From positions 10,174,999-10,238,998 of the forward strand of contig CM023542.1 in the NCBI GenBank assembly GCA_013350335.1: DNA of 64,000 nucleotides. The letters are read 5' to 3'. The DNA comes from Chimonanthus salicifolius (taxonomy: Eukaryota; Streptophyta; Magnoliopsida; Laurales; Calycanthaceae). Both the position numbers and the translations under genes were made by a program. Under the pieces are notes generated by a model. The model worked only from the letters and a program-made list of their open reading frames with translations. It was not told where the DNA came from and did no database searches. Shown here in pieces: positions 36,801-49,165 of this stretch (positions within the stretch are counted from its first letter, which is position 1; each line of letters starts with the position of its first letter).

Positions 36801-37202
36801 GAGGCATGTTCCTAGGGACCCAGTTTTTAAGTGTCAAATCTTGATTGATTTCATACGATGTTAGTACCCCATTGTTAATCTAAAATTTGTACTAACCATC
36901 TTCTCTTATTATTATAGTGTATATACTATGTATTCACTTTCAAGCTGACTCTATTGGTCTGGCACTGAGTAATTGACTTCCACGCTGACGCTATATTGTC
37001 GGGCACTGAGTGACCTCGAGGCCTTACTCAAAACGTCAGATTTGGTCCTATCCAGAAGACAACCGAGAAGTGACCTGAGAATCTATACTTAACTCAATAA
37101 GTCAATCTGGTCATGCCCAGAAGACAATATGAGTTTTGGACTGAGCACCCTTTTTATTTACTATATTGTGAATTATTGTAATTTAAAAATGATAGAAACC
37201 AA

Positions 37203-39111
37203 TGTTGTGCAAATTTTAAATTTATACCTCGCAAGCGTACGAACCATTAGATAGTATAGCGATTAAGTGCGAGGTCGAACCCATCAGAACTTAGAAAAAT
37301 ATATCCATGAAAATACACCATTGAATTACGTATTTTAAGAACTTTGAGAAATATAGAGAAAAATCATAAATATGGAATAATTTATCTAATCTATGAGTTT
37401 TAATCTTAATTTAGAAACATTCTAGATTTAAATATAAAATCTAACAATTTAATTAATTTTAATTAAGATGGTGGATTTAATCTAAAAATATAAACAATCT
37501 TAATCTAATTTAAAATACAAAATTAAGATGCAATTAAATTATTTCCAACCTAGTTCATTAATTTCAAGGATTTGAGTTTTTATAGACAAAAGAAAACATA
37601 AATAACATCTAAATTACCTATATACATATTTACAATGAAACTGGATCAAAGAATCAAGGAGGTATTATCATCCAAATTTTAATGATAAAATAACGGTCTA
37701 GAACATGGAGCTCACGTAAATTATTTAACATGCATTCAAATATCAAATTCATTAAAATTCTAAATATAAAATCTATGAAATCCATTTAACTAAGAAAATT
37801 CAATTCCGACCTTAGACTTAGGCTTAGGTAAAATTTATACTTCTATTTCCGAATCTAAAATAATCTCACTCTTAAAAAGAGCCTTACACTGGAAAAATCA
37901 AGTTCGACCAATCCTAAAATAATCTCACTTTCCTTAAATTTCTTAGAAAAATAAATAACATAAAATCATTAAAAGAATGTAAGTAAAATTGAAATTTTCA
38001 TTACACATGAAAGAACAATTGGAAAACCATAATTCTAATTTTCACCTTCTCTAATTGATTAAAACATGGAATTAAAAATTATAAATCAATGAAATTTTGG
38101 AATAAAGACATAAGAAAAATACAATGGAAATCAAAATCCACCAACCTTAGAACCCAATGTGGATTGAAAATCCCACAGTCTTTCTCCTTCTCTTCTTCCT
38201 CTCCTCTCCTTTTCTTCAATACCCAAGTTCAGTTTTCTCAATGGGAGAGGGCTAGTATTTATAGATGAAAGGAAGTGGAATGAATGGATTGGATTTAAAG
38301 ATTTAAATAAAGCAAGGGACACATGGAGGGCGGATATAATTTGTGCTAAATTTGGAATGACTTAAAGGAGGCAATGAGCTAAATTCGTACAAGAAAAGTG
38401 GGTGCCTCGTTCTTTACACATATATCATCTTGCAGCTCCGTTTTGAACCTTCTTAAGATCCGAATCAGGAAAAGTTGTAAACTACAAAGTTATAGCTCTT
38501 GAAGTCTTCTTTCCAACGCAAAAAAAAAAAAAATCAAAGCAATCGAATATCGGAGTAGAAATTTATGACAAAAATACCAAACATGTGTCAAACCGTTCCT
38601 TATTTTTCTGCCTTTCTTATTTTCTTTCTCTTTCCTTAATCCACTTGCCAAATTCGAAAATCCTGGTATATTGACTTCTAAATTTCGAATTTTCTCTTGA
38701 GATAATGAAAATAGTATTCACACATGTGGATTTCTTCATGGACTTTTCTTAATGGGCTTAATAATTGGGCTTTTCAAAATATGGAAAATCTAATAATTAA
38801 CTTTACCACTTACAATCAATTCTAAAATTAACTAAATTAATCCAAACTCTCATAAATAGATTCGAATTAATTAGTTTATAAATAAAACCCCTAAAATTGT
38901 GGTAAAATAATTATTAAAAGTTTCAACTTTCCAAAATATAAACTTATGCCCATAAATTGCAAAATTCTCCATTTTAATTCTCATATAGTGCATTTCCCTA
39001 TAAATCCTGCAAAACATCCAAAATCTCATTAAACATATTCTAAAACACACAAAACAAGAGGCTAACTAGTCCAAATATAAGGGTAAAATAGTCATTTTCC
39101 TGTGCTCATCA
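37203..39111 (-). mobile_element. LTR-like element, probable solo LTR (family L, copy 4), nested in the long LTR
   Basis: It starts TGTTGTGCAAAT and ends GTGCTCATCA, with perfect ACCAA duplications (37198-37202 and 39112-39116). A minus-strand TATAAATA box is at 38256-38263. The half starting at 37203 matches the other copies; the last 350 bp differ from copies 1-3, indicating a subfamily. Confidence 0.85.
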
Positions 39112-39921
39112 ACCAAGTAGGAGACTCAATTCCATTTACCTTGGATATTTTTAGGAAAACAAGTATGATTTTGAAGATGTTACTTGTATGTATGCATATG
39201 ATGCTATTGACGTGATAATGATTGTGCACTTGTTTGCTTGATTGAATAGAGACCGCGAAACCACACAGTTACGGTGAGGGAACTTAACTTTGCAGTAAGA
39301 AGTAAACAGGTTTATTTGAGATGTATCTTGAGCAATGAGTGATTTCAGATTGATGAACCCATTCACGTGCCTAGATAAAATGCACTTTTGTAAGAAGTGC
39401 TTATGAAGCTTATGAATGCTTATGATGTTGATCATATGAATATGAAAGACTACTTTCACGTGCCCTTGACTATTGAGCAATTTCGGCCATGTGTGTGAGA
39501 TGGTTTACGTCTACTGGACCATGGGTGTCGACAGTTGCTGACTTGAGGGTGTCAGTATCGGATATGGGAAAGCCGGAGATGTACTTGTAAGGATGTATTT
39601 TGACCGTGTTAGGATTTAATACAATGGTCTCAGCGTAGTAATTAAGCATTACGTTGGATGACAGTAGTAATGGAAAGATGATGAGATAATGGAAATGATG
39701 ATGAGACTTTACTTGATATTGTGAATTTATTATCAAGCATGAGATATTATATTACAACTGTTGATTATTTACTAACCTGTTGTTCACTTAACTGCACTGT
39801 TATATTTCCTTCACTGGGCTAGTTAGCTCACCACACTCACCTTTCAGTAGATGAACCCGAGGAGGAGAACCCTCTATATGAAGCTTAGGGTGGATAAGAT
39901 GCAGCGTTGCTTTGGGATTCC

Positions 39922-42900
39922 TTTAATGACCCGACCCGATATTTCGGAGTTTTGGGGTCTTGGTAGCAGTGGGGAAAGTGTAGGCCCCGTGTTGGATCCT
40001 GGTTTGCCCGATTTTGAGTTCAGACACTCGAAGGGCACTTTCGTAATTTTGAATCATTAAATATTTTATCATGTAAAAAGTTTGAAAATCACACATTTTC
40101 CCCCTGACGTTTGTCATTTGATTTCTTCGGGTTTTTTAAAGTATTTTAAAAATTGGAGGCTTTTATTAAAAAAAAAAAAATCAAAACCCTAAACCTAACC
40201 CCTTATAACCTCTCTTCGGCAGCACTGTAGCTATGCGCTAGAGTGCCGCCGCCCCTGCTACTCCCTCTCTCTACCGTTCCTTCGATTTCCTTCTCCTTCC
40301 CTCTTGTGTCTTCTCTTCTCCTTCATTTAACCCTAACCCTAAATCCCTCTCCCCTTTGGGTGCTGTCGCCGCCGCCACTCCCTTCCCTCCCCTCTCTCCT
40401 TCTTCTCTCTTCCTTTCCTTCCTTTGTCCGTCATTTAGATTTGCAAGTTCAGCCCGGATTCGCCGACTCCAGTTTGCAGCGACCCCCTTCCGTCGCCGGA
40501 TTTGACGCCGCCCGAAGCCGGATCCCTCAATCGTGACCGATATCAGGTACCCTCCTTCGATCTTCTCTCCTTTCCTTCTCCTCTCTTCCTTCCCCGTCTG
40601 GTTTTCCCGTTTTTCCCCTTTCTTTTCCTTTCCCCGATTTTCCTTCTCTTTAGGCTGAGTCACTCGGAGCCGCCGAGTTGACTCAGCCGGGTCCGATTTT
40701 GGACCCTAATAATCCGGCCCATTTCGTCGGACCTGGCCCAATTCGCCGGATCCGGCCCAGTTCGCTGGAGTCGGCCCAAACCTTGTTCGGCCCAGCCCGG
40801 ACCGATTTCAGGTCCGACCCAATTCGGCCAGACCCGATTTCAGGCCCGGCCCGTTTCGACCTAGTTTCGGGTCCGACCCAATTTCAAACCTAGTTTCCAG
40901 TTTTTGGTTCAGTTTCAAGCCCGGCCCAAGTTTGGACCCAATTTTCAGTTTTGGGCCTACTTTAGTCCGGTTTGGACCCGACTCGCTTTCAGGCCCGTTT
41001 GTAGTCCAGACTTAGTTTGACCCGTTTTGCCCGGTTACTTATTCTTATGTTCTCGTTTCAACAGACTGAGCCCCTTCAACCCCCGGACTCGTTTTCTCGC
41101 ATTGGATTTCAAGGACACACACAGGTGAGGGAACTCATCATCGCTTTTAGCATGCATCTATGCATCTTACTTCTCTATCAAATGTGCGGGTACGGAATAC
41201 GGTGAATGGGGGTCATCGGTGTTATGAGCCACTCGGCAAGGGAACTATTGATACCATTATGTGGCGGGCCCCCATCCGGGTGTATTCGTATCCGATGCCC
41301 GCAGAGGCATATATGAATTGATTAATTGATGTCATAATTGATTGATAGTGTGGCGACATGATCAGAGTTTATTTTGGTTGATAATATGTTAAGATGTCAG
41401 CATGTGAATATGTGATATGTGGTGGTATATGTTTGATCATGGTGTGATGTAATCTGGTGATAAAATGCAATATGACTATATGATGATTAGTTTGGACTGC
41501 TAGACATTGTAACATGCTTGGATGTTAACATGCCAACTTGTGATAGATAATGATATATATGCATCTGATTATTATACAATGAACTATGTTAATAGTATGT
41601 GTAGAGGTATTTGTGCATGCATATAGCTAGCATATGTGGGATGCCGGTGGGGCATGAGTACTAGGCCACATCAGGATCTAGAAATTCCCCTTAGCTTGTC
41701 GAGTAGTTAGGGTGCGGATGTTATGTGGGACCGCACAGTGGACGCGTTGTTGGGATTCAGACTCCCTTGTGATTGGAAATGGGTAGTCGTAACCCTTGCG
41801 TGGATCAAATGGTCGGTCCGTCTTGTATTTCCCGGACGTACCTATGAGAGAGGCGCGATCTGACTTAGAGAACAAGGTGCCTTGGAGTCCCAGATAAGGA
41901 TTAATTGGGAAATAATTATATTAACCCTAGATAAGCCATCAGGCTGAATGTTGGTTCATCCGAGGTAACCTTAGAAGCCCCTTGCGGTTCCGATACCCGA
42001 ATGTGTGACGGGTGAGGTGATCCCTACATGACCGAGTAGGCTGAGGAGGCGCTCGCCTAGGTCGAGGGACAGCTCCCGCTGGCAGAGTTGTGATCCCTAG
42101 ATGACCGAGTAGGCTGAGGAGGTGCTCGCCTAGGTCGAGGGATGATGCGGTGAGGGACCGCTCCCGCTGGCTATGGTTTATGATTCCCTGGATGACCGAG
42201 TAGGCTGAGGAGGTGCTCACCTAGGTCGAGGGATGATGTGGTGAGGGACCGCTCCCACTGGTATGGTTTGTGATTCCCTGGATGACCGAGTAGGCTGAGG
42301 AGGTGCTCGCCTAGGTCGAGGGATGATGCGGTGAGGGACAGCTCCCGCTGGTATGGTTTGTGATTCCTCGGATGACCGAGTAGGCTGAGGATGTGCTCGC
42401 CCTGCTCATTGATCGAGGGATAGTGCGATGTGATGTGATGAGATACTCCAGGCTAGGACACTTGTATGGTGGGGACAGCCTGTGGTGCGATGTGGTAGTG
42501 TGTTTACCTGCGGTTATGGTATTGGGGTTCATTGTTGAGACTTGTGTTGTGGGTGTTGACTCACCAGGAATTTATGGGCGCCTAACGAGTGAGTTCGGCC
42601 TTCTCACTCGGTAGAAGACCTATAGAATTCTGTGAGAGGTGGATACATCAGTCGCGTGGAGACCAGCATGGGTCCAAGGTTATGGGCTTGACTATCGAGA
42701 CTCTGGTGCCTGGTTGATGAGACCATAGATGAGCTTGGTTGGCAGTTCGTTGAGGATTGGTGAGGTGGTTACTCCCGTGTGGTAATCAGTTTGGGACTCT
42801 AGTGAGTCCGATTCTTGGGTTGGTCGTGGTATGTGTGCGGGTTGTCATGAGAGGGTCATAGGTCTAATTGAGGACTAGAGACCCCGATCTGAGTGAGGAT

Positions 42901-43509
42901 CAGTCTGTGTAACCGTGGATGGGTGGACTGTTGCGGTTGGACACATAAGGGAGTTGCATTTGGTTGGTTAGAGGATGTCCTAGAGGCCCGGCTGACGTGG
43001 GCCCATGTGCTAGGGGTAGGGCACACGTTTGTATGGTTATGCATGTAGACAGCTTAGACTATTGATATGTCCATATGATTATGTGCAGTGTATGCTTGAT
43101 GACTTATGATGCATGTGCTCCCTCACTGGGCATGTAGAGCTCACCCCCTTACCTCATAGGTACTTCATCGAGGGAGGGTTGGCGGGACCCTCAGTTGGAC
43201 GTTGGGCGTAGAGTTGCAGTTTTGCACTTTGTCAGGATCCCATCTTGTAATTGAGGACCTTCTGATGTATTTGAATTATGTGTACTTTTCATTGAGTTGG
43301 ATAAATGTAATAATGAAGTGATGCTATAATTAGTAATTATGACCGATGCTCACGGTTTTTGGTTTATTGGTAGATTGCTATGATTAGTGTGGGTTGTGGG
43401 AGCAGCGTCTCCCATTTAAAAAAAAAAAAGGTATGTCCGAAATTCTATTGGATTGGTTTTAGGAGTTCGTATCAATTTTAACGTGCCCGTAGCGGGATGG
43501 GTCGTTACA
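39922..43509 (+). mobile_element. Second solo LTR, Tekay/Del-like (about 3.6 kb), nested in the first
   Basis: It starts TTTAATGACCCGACCCG (expected TGTAA...) and ends GGGTCGTTACA. The perfect duplication ATTCC flanks it (39917-39921 and 43510-43514). It contains a telobox-like AACCCTAACCCTAAAT (about 40329), a CT- and GC-rich leader, a GGCCC/GGTCC-rich degenerate repeat (40690-41000), and a 90-bp tandem array. Open frames in the leader are low-complexity and on both strands, so they are not genes. Confidence 0.85.
42018..42440. repeat. Tandem array of about 90-bp units in the second LTR
   Basis: Five units each carry ATGACCGAGTAGGCTGAGGA and, except the last, CGCCTAGGTCGAGGGA, then CTCCCGCTGG. 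The first unit is shorter and the last is diverged. Confidence 0.9.
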
Positions 43510-44609
43510 ATTCCCACTGAGGAGAATACCCTTGTCTTTACTTTCTGGTTCTTGGAACCATTTGTTTTTTGTGAAGTACCGGGTGTGGTACTTGATTTGT
43601 ATCAATGTTATATACTAAGACTACTACGCTACTATACTTTGATGTTGTTGAAATAATAATTCGACGTTTGGAATTATGTTGTATTATTGTTTGTGTTTGT
43701 GTCTCTTGTGAGGGACTTATGGTATATGTTTGAGTCCACATGTTGAGATCATGTGTGACTTTTGGGCCCAACTGTTGATCCAGCCCAGTTAGAATGCTTG
43801 AGTGTTGTCTTAATTTTCAAAAAAAAAAATTAGTCTCATCCCGGGCCCACTCTTCGGGTCGGGGCGTGACATTATTCATAGTCCAAATTATATACTTTCC
43901 ATATAGGGATGGAGTGGGCATACAATGTCGCCTTTATTTGACTAAAGGAACTGCATAAGCAATTTCCTGATACCTATATGGTCCTCTGTGTCAGTTAGCT
44001 GATATAATGATATAAAATTTATTCAATGAAAATTTTCTTATTTGATAAGATAATTGAGAGAAAATGATTGTATTATTTTTCTTTCTTGATATATAAGTTA
44101 ATGATATATAATGGGGCTCAATAAGAAATAAGCTTGGAAGGAGGGAAAAGTGGGAGAAAGCATAAAGATTGTTAAGTGGTAGAAGATTTTGGTTCAATTA
44201 ATCTTTATGGGAGAAACATCTTTCTCCTCTTTTAGTAGAAAATGTTGTAAGGTAGAATCTACTTTTGTCCTGCTCAAATGAATGTGACATGGGTTGCTTG
44301 ATGAGAACACTAATTTCTCCTCCTTTCTACCAATCTAGATAGAACCATAATCCTCATAATGCATAGATATTGAAATTAGTACAAATCATAATTTAACTAT
44401 CTTAAGCTTACTTTATGACAGCAATAAGTTATGTTAATGGTACTTGTTGTGTTAATTAACATCTATTTGTGAAGGTACTTTTGTTGCTTACAATTCGTCG
44501 CTCATTATTTAGTAATAAAGAATTTTAATGCAATTGGTTTGACTCCCATAGTATTTTTTTTAGTAGGCCAAGCAATTATATAAAATAGCACATTGGTTTT
44601 CAACATAAA

Positions 44610-44900
44610 TGGATTACATTAGTTTTACGTTGACTCGATTAAGTGAATATAAATACCTACTAAAAATATATTTTCTTAACAAGATTAGCCTTGACGCTTA
44701 GCTTCTTCTTTTTACTCGTTGACTCCACCTGCCCTAGCGTTCTCATTCTTTTAATGGATTACATTAGTTTAAGTTGACTCGATTAAGTGGATATAAATAC
44801 CTACTAAAATATATAACAATTTTCTTAAAGATCAGCCTTGACGCTCATCATCTTCTTTTTTCCTCGTTGGCTCCGCCTTCCCTAACGCGCTCAATCTTTT
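44610..44900. repeat. 145-bp tandem duplication, diverged
   Basis: Two units start TGGATTACATTAGTTT (44610 and 44755). Both contain TTGACTCGATTAAGTG, ATATAAATACCTACTAAAA and CCTTGACGCT. The second unit has small indels. Confidence 0.85.
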
Positions 44901-45844
44901 CTTTATAACGCCTTGCAATTTCATTTCTATTACTCTTCTTGATACCACCAAAAAATGGTTCCTCACTTGACAAACCCTTCTATCATCGCGATATCTCTCC
45001 AATACATCGGCTGCAAGCACAATCTTTTTCTTTGATAGATTTTTTGGTAAGAAAACTCTATTCCATGCAATAGCTCTCATTTTTCTTTAATTTAAAGAAA
45101 TTATCACCATATTTTTTCTTAAATTCTTATTTCAGGGTTACTTAGATCGTTGCTTCATGGACAACAACTATTGGATGACAAGTCATTACTTGTAGCGTGC
45201 CTCGACTCATTTTGCTAGGTTTGTATGATTGTTTAATATGAAATACTCAGTATAATTATAAAAAATATAAAAAAATATGAATATTTATATATAATTTTTT
45301 TTTATCTTAATTAGCCCCTCTCATGTTTTTTGAATTTCATGAGCATTGATTGGATCACTTGAGTTGATCTACCCTTTCGAGAATCATTAGATCATAGAAC
45401 ACGAAAAAGTTGAGCTATTTAGATCTTTGGTTTTTTATTATTTGATTTCAATTTCTTAACTTAGGGGGCTGCTCATAAGTCATAACATTATTCATTGAAA
45501 TATCTCAAAATCATAAAAGTTGAGAAATATTATTAACCCTAATGTATGAGAAAAGCACTTATAAAAATGGCATAGTTTAAGTATTTTCTTTTTTATATTA
45601 TAGAATACATTTTTAAGCATTTAGAAAAAGGAAAAGAGATGAAAATTTTATAAAAAAATTATTATTCTTTTTCTTACCTAACAAATATCATAAACAAATA
45701 TTTATTTTTAAAATTAAAGTTTTTTAAAATTCATTTTCTTCTAAAATTATTGTTAATAATAAAATTAAATTGTACATACAGATTAAATCTTTGCATCAAT
45801 CTAAATCGTGTTATAAAAAATTATAAAATAAATAAATGTATTAA

Positions 45845-46009
45845 TTTTTTTTTTTGAATTCACGTGTGGGAAACCGCAAGATACCCAACGTAAAATTCCT
45901 ACTGGTGAGCCCACTACTCCTAGGGCACACTAAGGTAAAGGCTATAGGGGCTCGAACACTTAACCTCCTGCTTCCTGAGGAGAGAGTCAACCAGTCGAGC
46001 TATACCTGG
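45845..46009 (-). mobile_element. SINE S1 copy
   Basis: The poly-T tail at 45846-45855 (plus strand) is followed by GAATTCACGTGTGGGAAACC, GGTGAGCCCACTACTCC and the tRNA-like part ending GAGCTATACCTGG. It is colinear with 17229-17394. Confidence 0.75.
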
Positions 46010-47173
46010 ATTGAAATTTTATAATTACATATTTTTATATTAAACTTATATAATAATTTAGCCAAATTTTTTGCCTCCAAATCTTTCATACAAGTATGTC
46101 CCGACTTTTTAGCGGGGATACATTTTAAGCAATTTTTTATCATATTTTCAAAAAAGATGACATGAACTATTTTCAATTTGTATTGTTATCATATGCTAAA
46201 TTACTAATTACAATTTCAATAAATAGAGATTTTCTTCTACTAAATTCTGTTTAACTCAAATTTCCATCTTAATCTATTTGCTTTTAATTTTTTTTATTTT
46301 TGTATTAAAATTAAAATTTTGCAAGACTGAAACTCCAATATCTAAAAATTCAAAAAATTGTCAATCCCACGTGATAAGTGAGGAGTGAGGACCCGTTACT
46401 GCTGACTGGCTGACTGACTTGGAATGCCATTGCGTCCACCTCACATGTTAAGTGTGAAGCGGGCCCACCTCACGCTTTAAACGTGTAGCAAGGCACGTGT
46501 AAACTTCTTTGAAAATACCTGGCGCTCGTGCTGCCCTGGCAAGGCCGCCGCCACAGACGTTTGCAGGCGTTATTTTGGTAATGGCCGCAGTGCTACTGTC
46601 ACCGTAATTATTTGATTATCCAAATATGGGAAATAAACAACCTCACTGGGCCCCACTGCCAACCATTCGCAGCAGAGGTGCCAAGTAACGTGAGTAGTTT
46701 GTAAAGAATCTTTGCCATGCAATGCTTACTAAAAATAGAAAGAGCTGACGCTTACGTGGTTATCTTCTACCCCTATGCATTCTATTAATTACAGTTTTGA
46801 GAGTGACTCATCTCCCTTTAAAATAAATAAGAAAAATAGTTTTAAAAATTTATTATTAGAATATATATAATTAGGTAGAATAATGCGAAGAAAGATATGA
46901 ATAAAGTGTGAGTGTGATTTTATATTTATCGAATTATCTTATCCTATTAAACGATTGTATAAAATCATTGGGCCGCGGATATTTGAATTAAGATCATATG
47001 GTTAAAATTATTAAATAGAGTATATTATATAATTCTCTAATTAATTTTTAGAAGTTATTTTCTTTAATCAAATCTTTGGAGAGTTTTTATTGCAATAGTC
47101 TCATTACTGCTGAGTCACATTGTAAAAATGAATAATAAGTAACTGGAGTCCTTGATGTCCCGAGTCGATTGAG

Positions 47174-47264
47174 TTTATAAATAGAGGGGATACGGAGAGA
47201 GTGCTCACCTCCCTCATTGTGCTGTGCAGACTCCAAGTCCATCACTGCAACCTGGTTCAAGTGG
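47174..47264 (+). promoter_or_regulatory. Candidate promoter and first leader exon
   Basis: TTTATAAATAG at 47174-47184 is followed by a leader from about 47205 that ends GTTCAAGTGG|GTAACT, a good donor, then a CT microsatellite. No coding exon lies within the next 2 kb. Confidence 0.4.
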
Positions 47265-47693
47265 GTAACTCTCTCTCTCTCTCTCCCCCATTGCTTTCTC
47301 CTTCTTTTACCCTAAATCCCTTTTTCCTTCTTTTTAATCTCGTTATTTTGTAATTTTGTATGTTTTCCTTTCCATTTTATAGATTTGAGGTGTTCTTTTT
47401 AAGTAGTACATTGACATATCCATTTATTCGGTTGGTCAACTTGTGGCGTGCAAGTGGGAATCAATTCTAAGTAAAAAAAAAAAAAAAGAAATAAATAGAT
47501 GGTGTGGGTTCAAGGGGTGAGTTAGGTCTATTTAAAAGTTATTTTTAATATGATACTTCATATAAAAATTAAGTTAATCGGATTTCAAAAGTCATGATTT
47601 TCAAGAGTCATCAAAAATAAAAACATGGGCAATTTTGTAAAGATTTCAATTCAATAGAAAGATCAACTCATAATAAGTTTAAATTGACTAGAT

Positions 47694-47874
47694 CAGAGGT
47701 ATAAATCTTAGTCGATACGGTGCGTATCGGCTAAACTACCGAATATCAGATGATATGGCCAAGATCTCGCCAATATCGGCCGATACACACCGAGATTTAA
47801 AAAAATAAAATTTAGGAGAGAGAGAGATCGCCCGAGACGCCGATATCTCGATAAATCCGAATTTTTTACCCCTG
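47694..47874. mobile_element. hAT-like MITE (TATCGGC family)
   Basis: The ends are CAGAGGTATAAATC and (other strand) CAGGGGTAAAAAATTCGG. 8-mers GACTAGAT (47686-47693) and GACTAGAA (47875-47882) differ at the last base. ATATCGGCCGATA palindromes lie inside. The length is 181 bp. Confidence 0.75.
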
Positions 47875-49009
47875 GACTAGAAATTCAAATCACACACAGT
47901 AAAATAGGGTGTTAAGGAGTATGGAGTATAAGTGAGGTCCAAGAGAGGCCCATTTAAATTTTTCGCTCATGATGTCGCTTGCAGGAACCCTAGCATTGGA
48001 CCACTTAAGTTATTTATACTGTTTACAAAAAACAATATATTTTTTTTTTCAAAAAATTAATTCGGACTGAACCATTTTATTTATTTAAAGTTTTAAAATA
48101 TGCATATTAACTATTTAAAGATTTGATTATCATTTTAAAAATTGAAGTTTTAATCACAAAAACTCAAATGTTTCAATAGTTTAAAACATTAATTCAGTTT
48201 CTAGACATGATAGGTACGGAGTTTCAGTCATGTTCAACTTGTACTCGTTGAGAGTGAGTTCATTTCCTTGTAACTTTGAGAACTTTAGTTGAAATTGAAT
48301 TTTAATAGCTAAATAATGTTGTAATTATCTATCAACTCATACAATAAATATAACATCACATGAGAAATGAGACCATGTACTTTAATAAAAAAAAAATTTA
48401 ATGGACCATTGAAGTTGTGTATGGGTCATTATAGATCAACCCAATATTTATAATTCAATATTCACTAAATACTTTGTATATTAATCAATATGTTGATAGC
48501 TGATATATTGATTAGTGCATTAAATTTTGCATGATCCCTGATTTGTTGAAAAAATAATAGACCTAACCCATTTAGTGTATGTACATCACGCGTCAACGTC
48601 TTAATTGAGTGGACCTACACCTCAAAGTAGACTCCACCATTTGAAAGTGAAAGGTGTACAATTGAATTATAATGGTTCACTACTAAAATAACAAATTTAT
48701 TTAATTAGGAAACACCTTTTGACCCAAAAGATAACATGTTAATATGAGTTGAATGATGTTTAGATTTAGGTGAAATAGATCTCTTTTTAAGTAAAGTTTG
48801 ACCAAGATTGTTTAAGCCATTGATCAATTTCCTCACACTGGTATGGTCGATACTTTGGGTTGTGAACATCCAATCCAATGGTCACCAGAGTACTGCCCTA
48901 GCTTGTATGCAATTGGCTAAACATATTAGAGAAAAAAAATAAGTTATAAATAAGTTTAAAATGTCAAAAGAACACAGCAATTTCTTTGAAAAAACAAGAA
49001 CTCAGACTC

Positions 49010-49165
49010 CCTATATCTTTTTGTCCATAGGTAAATCTGTCAGTCCACACACATCGGATAAACTATGGAAAATGACCCTTTATGTTTTGAGTGACTTTAA
49101 CCCAAAACTTCAGCATCTCAGACAGATTCTTTATTGCCAAACCAACCCTTACGGATTACCAAGAA
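49010..49165 (-). mobile_element. SINE family S2
   Basis: It is colinear with 59905-60055: TCCACACACATCGGATAA, AATGACCCTTTATGTTTTGA, CTTTAACCCAAAACTTCAGC, ...TATTGCCAAACCAAC. On the minus strand the head resembles a tRNA gene with a degraded B box. Confidence 0.6.

Larger units (their letters stand above)
35122..43871 (+). mobile_element. Solo LTR, Tekay/Del-like (about 3.2 kb), with two nested insertions
   Basis: It starts TGTAATACCCTGACTC and ends GGTCGGGGCGTGACA. The perfect 5-bp duplication TTATT flanks it (35117-35121 and 43872-43876). A promoter TATAAAAG is at 35911-35918 with a CT-rich leader and a donor-like GAAG|GTAACC near 36118. Subtracting the insertions at 37203-39111 and 39922-43509 with their target duplications leaves about 3.24 kb. 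TGTAAYACCC starts and 3-4-kb LTRs are usual for the Tekay/Del group; the family name is inferred, and no internal region remains. Confidence 0.85.
43877..46299. other. Gene-free AT-rich region
   Basis: It holds a 145-bp tandem duplication (44610-44900) and a SINE (45845). An 82-codon minus-strand frame (44832-45080), rich in Arg/Lys, overlaps the duplication and matches nothing recognised. The rest is AT-rich with no feature. Confidence 0.55.
46300..48745 (+). repeat. Block C2, paralogous to 32880-34720
   Basis: The less AT-rich part 46370-46800 aligns with 32950-33260. It is followed by a TATA box and leader (47174-47264) that C1 lacks in recognisable form. The hAT MITE at 47694 is specific to C2. 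It may hold the promoter of a gene now lost, or a distal promoter of the F-box gene. Confidence 0.6.

Noticed and set aside
40243..40663. Overlapping 97- and 130-codon frames on opposite strands in the leader of the second long LTR
   Set aside because: Low-complexity Ser/Pro/Leu and Lys/Arg/Glu translations of a CT-rich leader inside a solo LTR; no domain or splice structure.
42018..42440. CRISPR-like array
   Set aside because: The 90-bp units are contiguous without unique spacers, in a plant LTR.
44832..45080. 82-codon basic protein on the minus strand
   Set aside because: No recognised family, overlaps a diverged tandem duplication whose other unit lacks the frame; no promoter or splice context.
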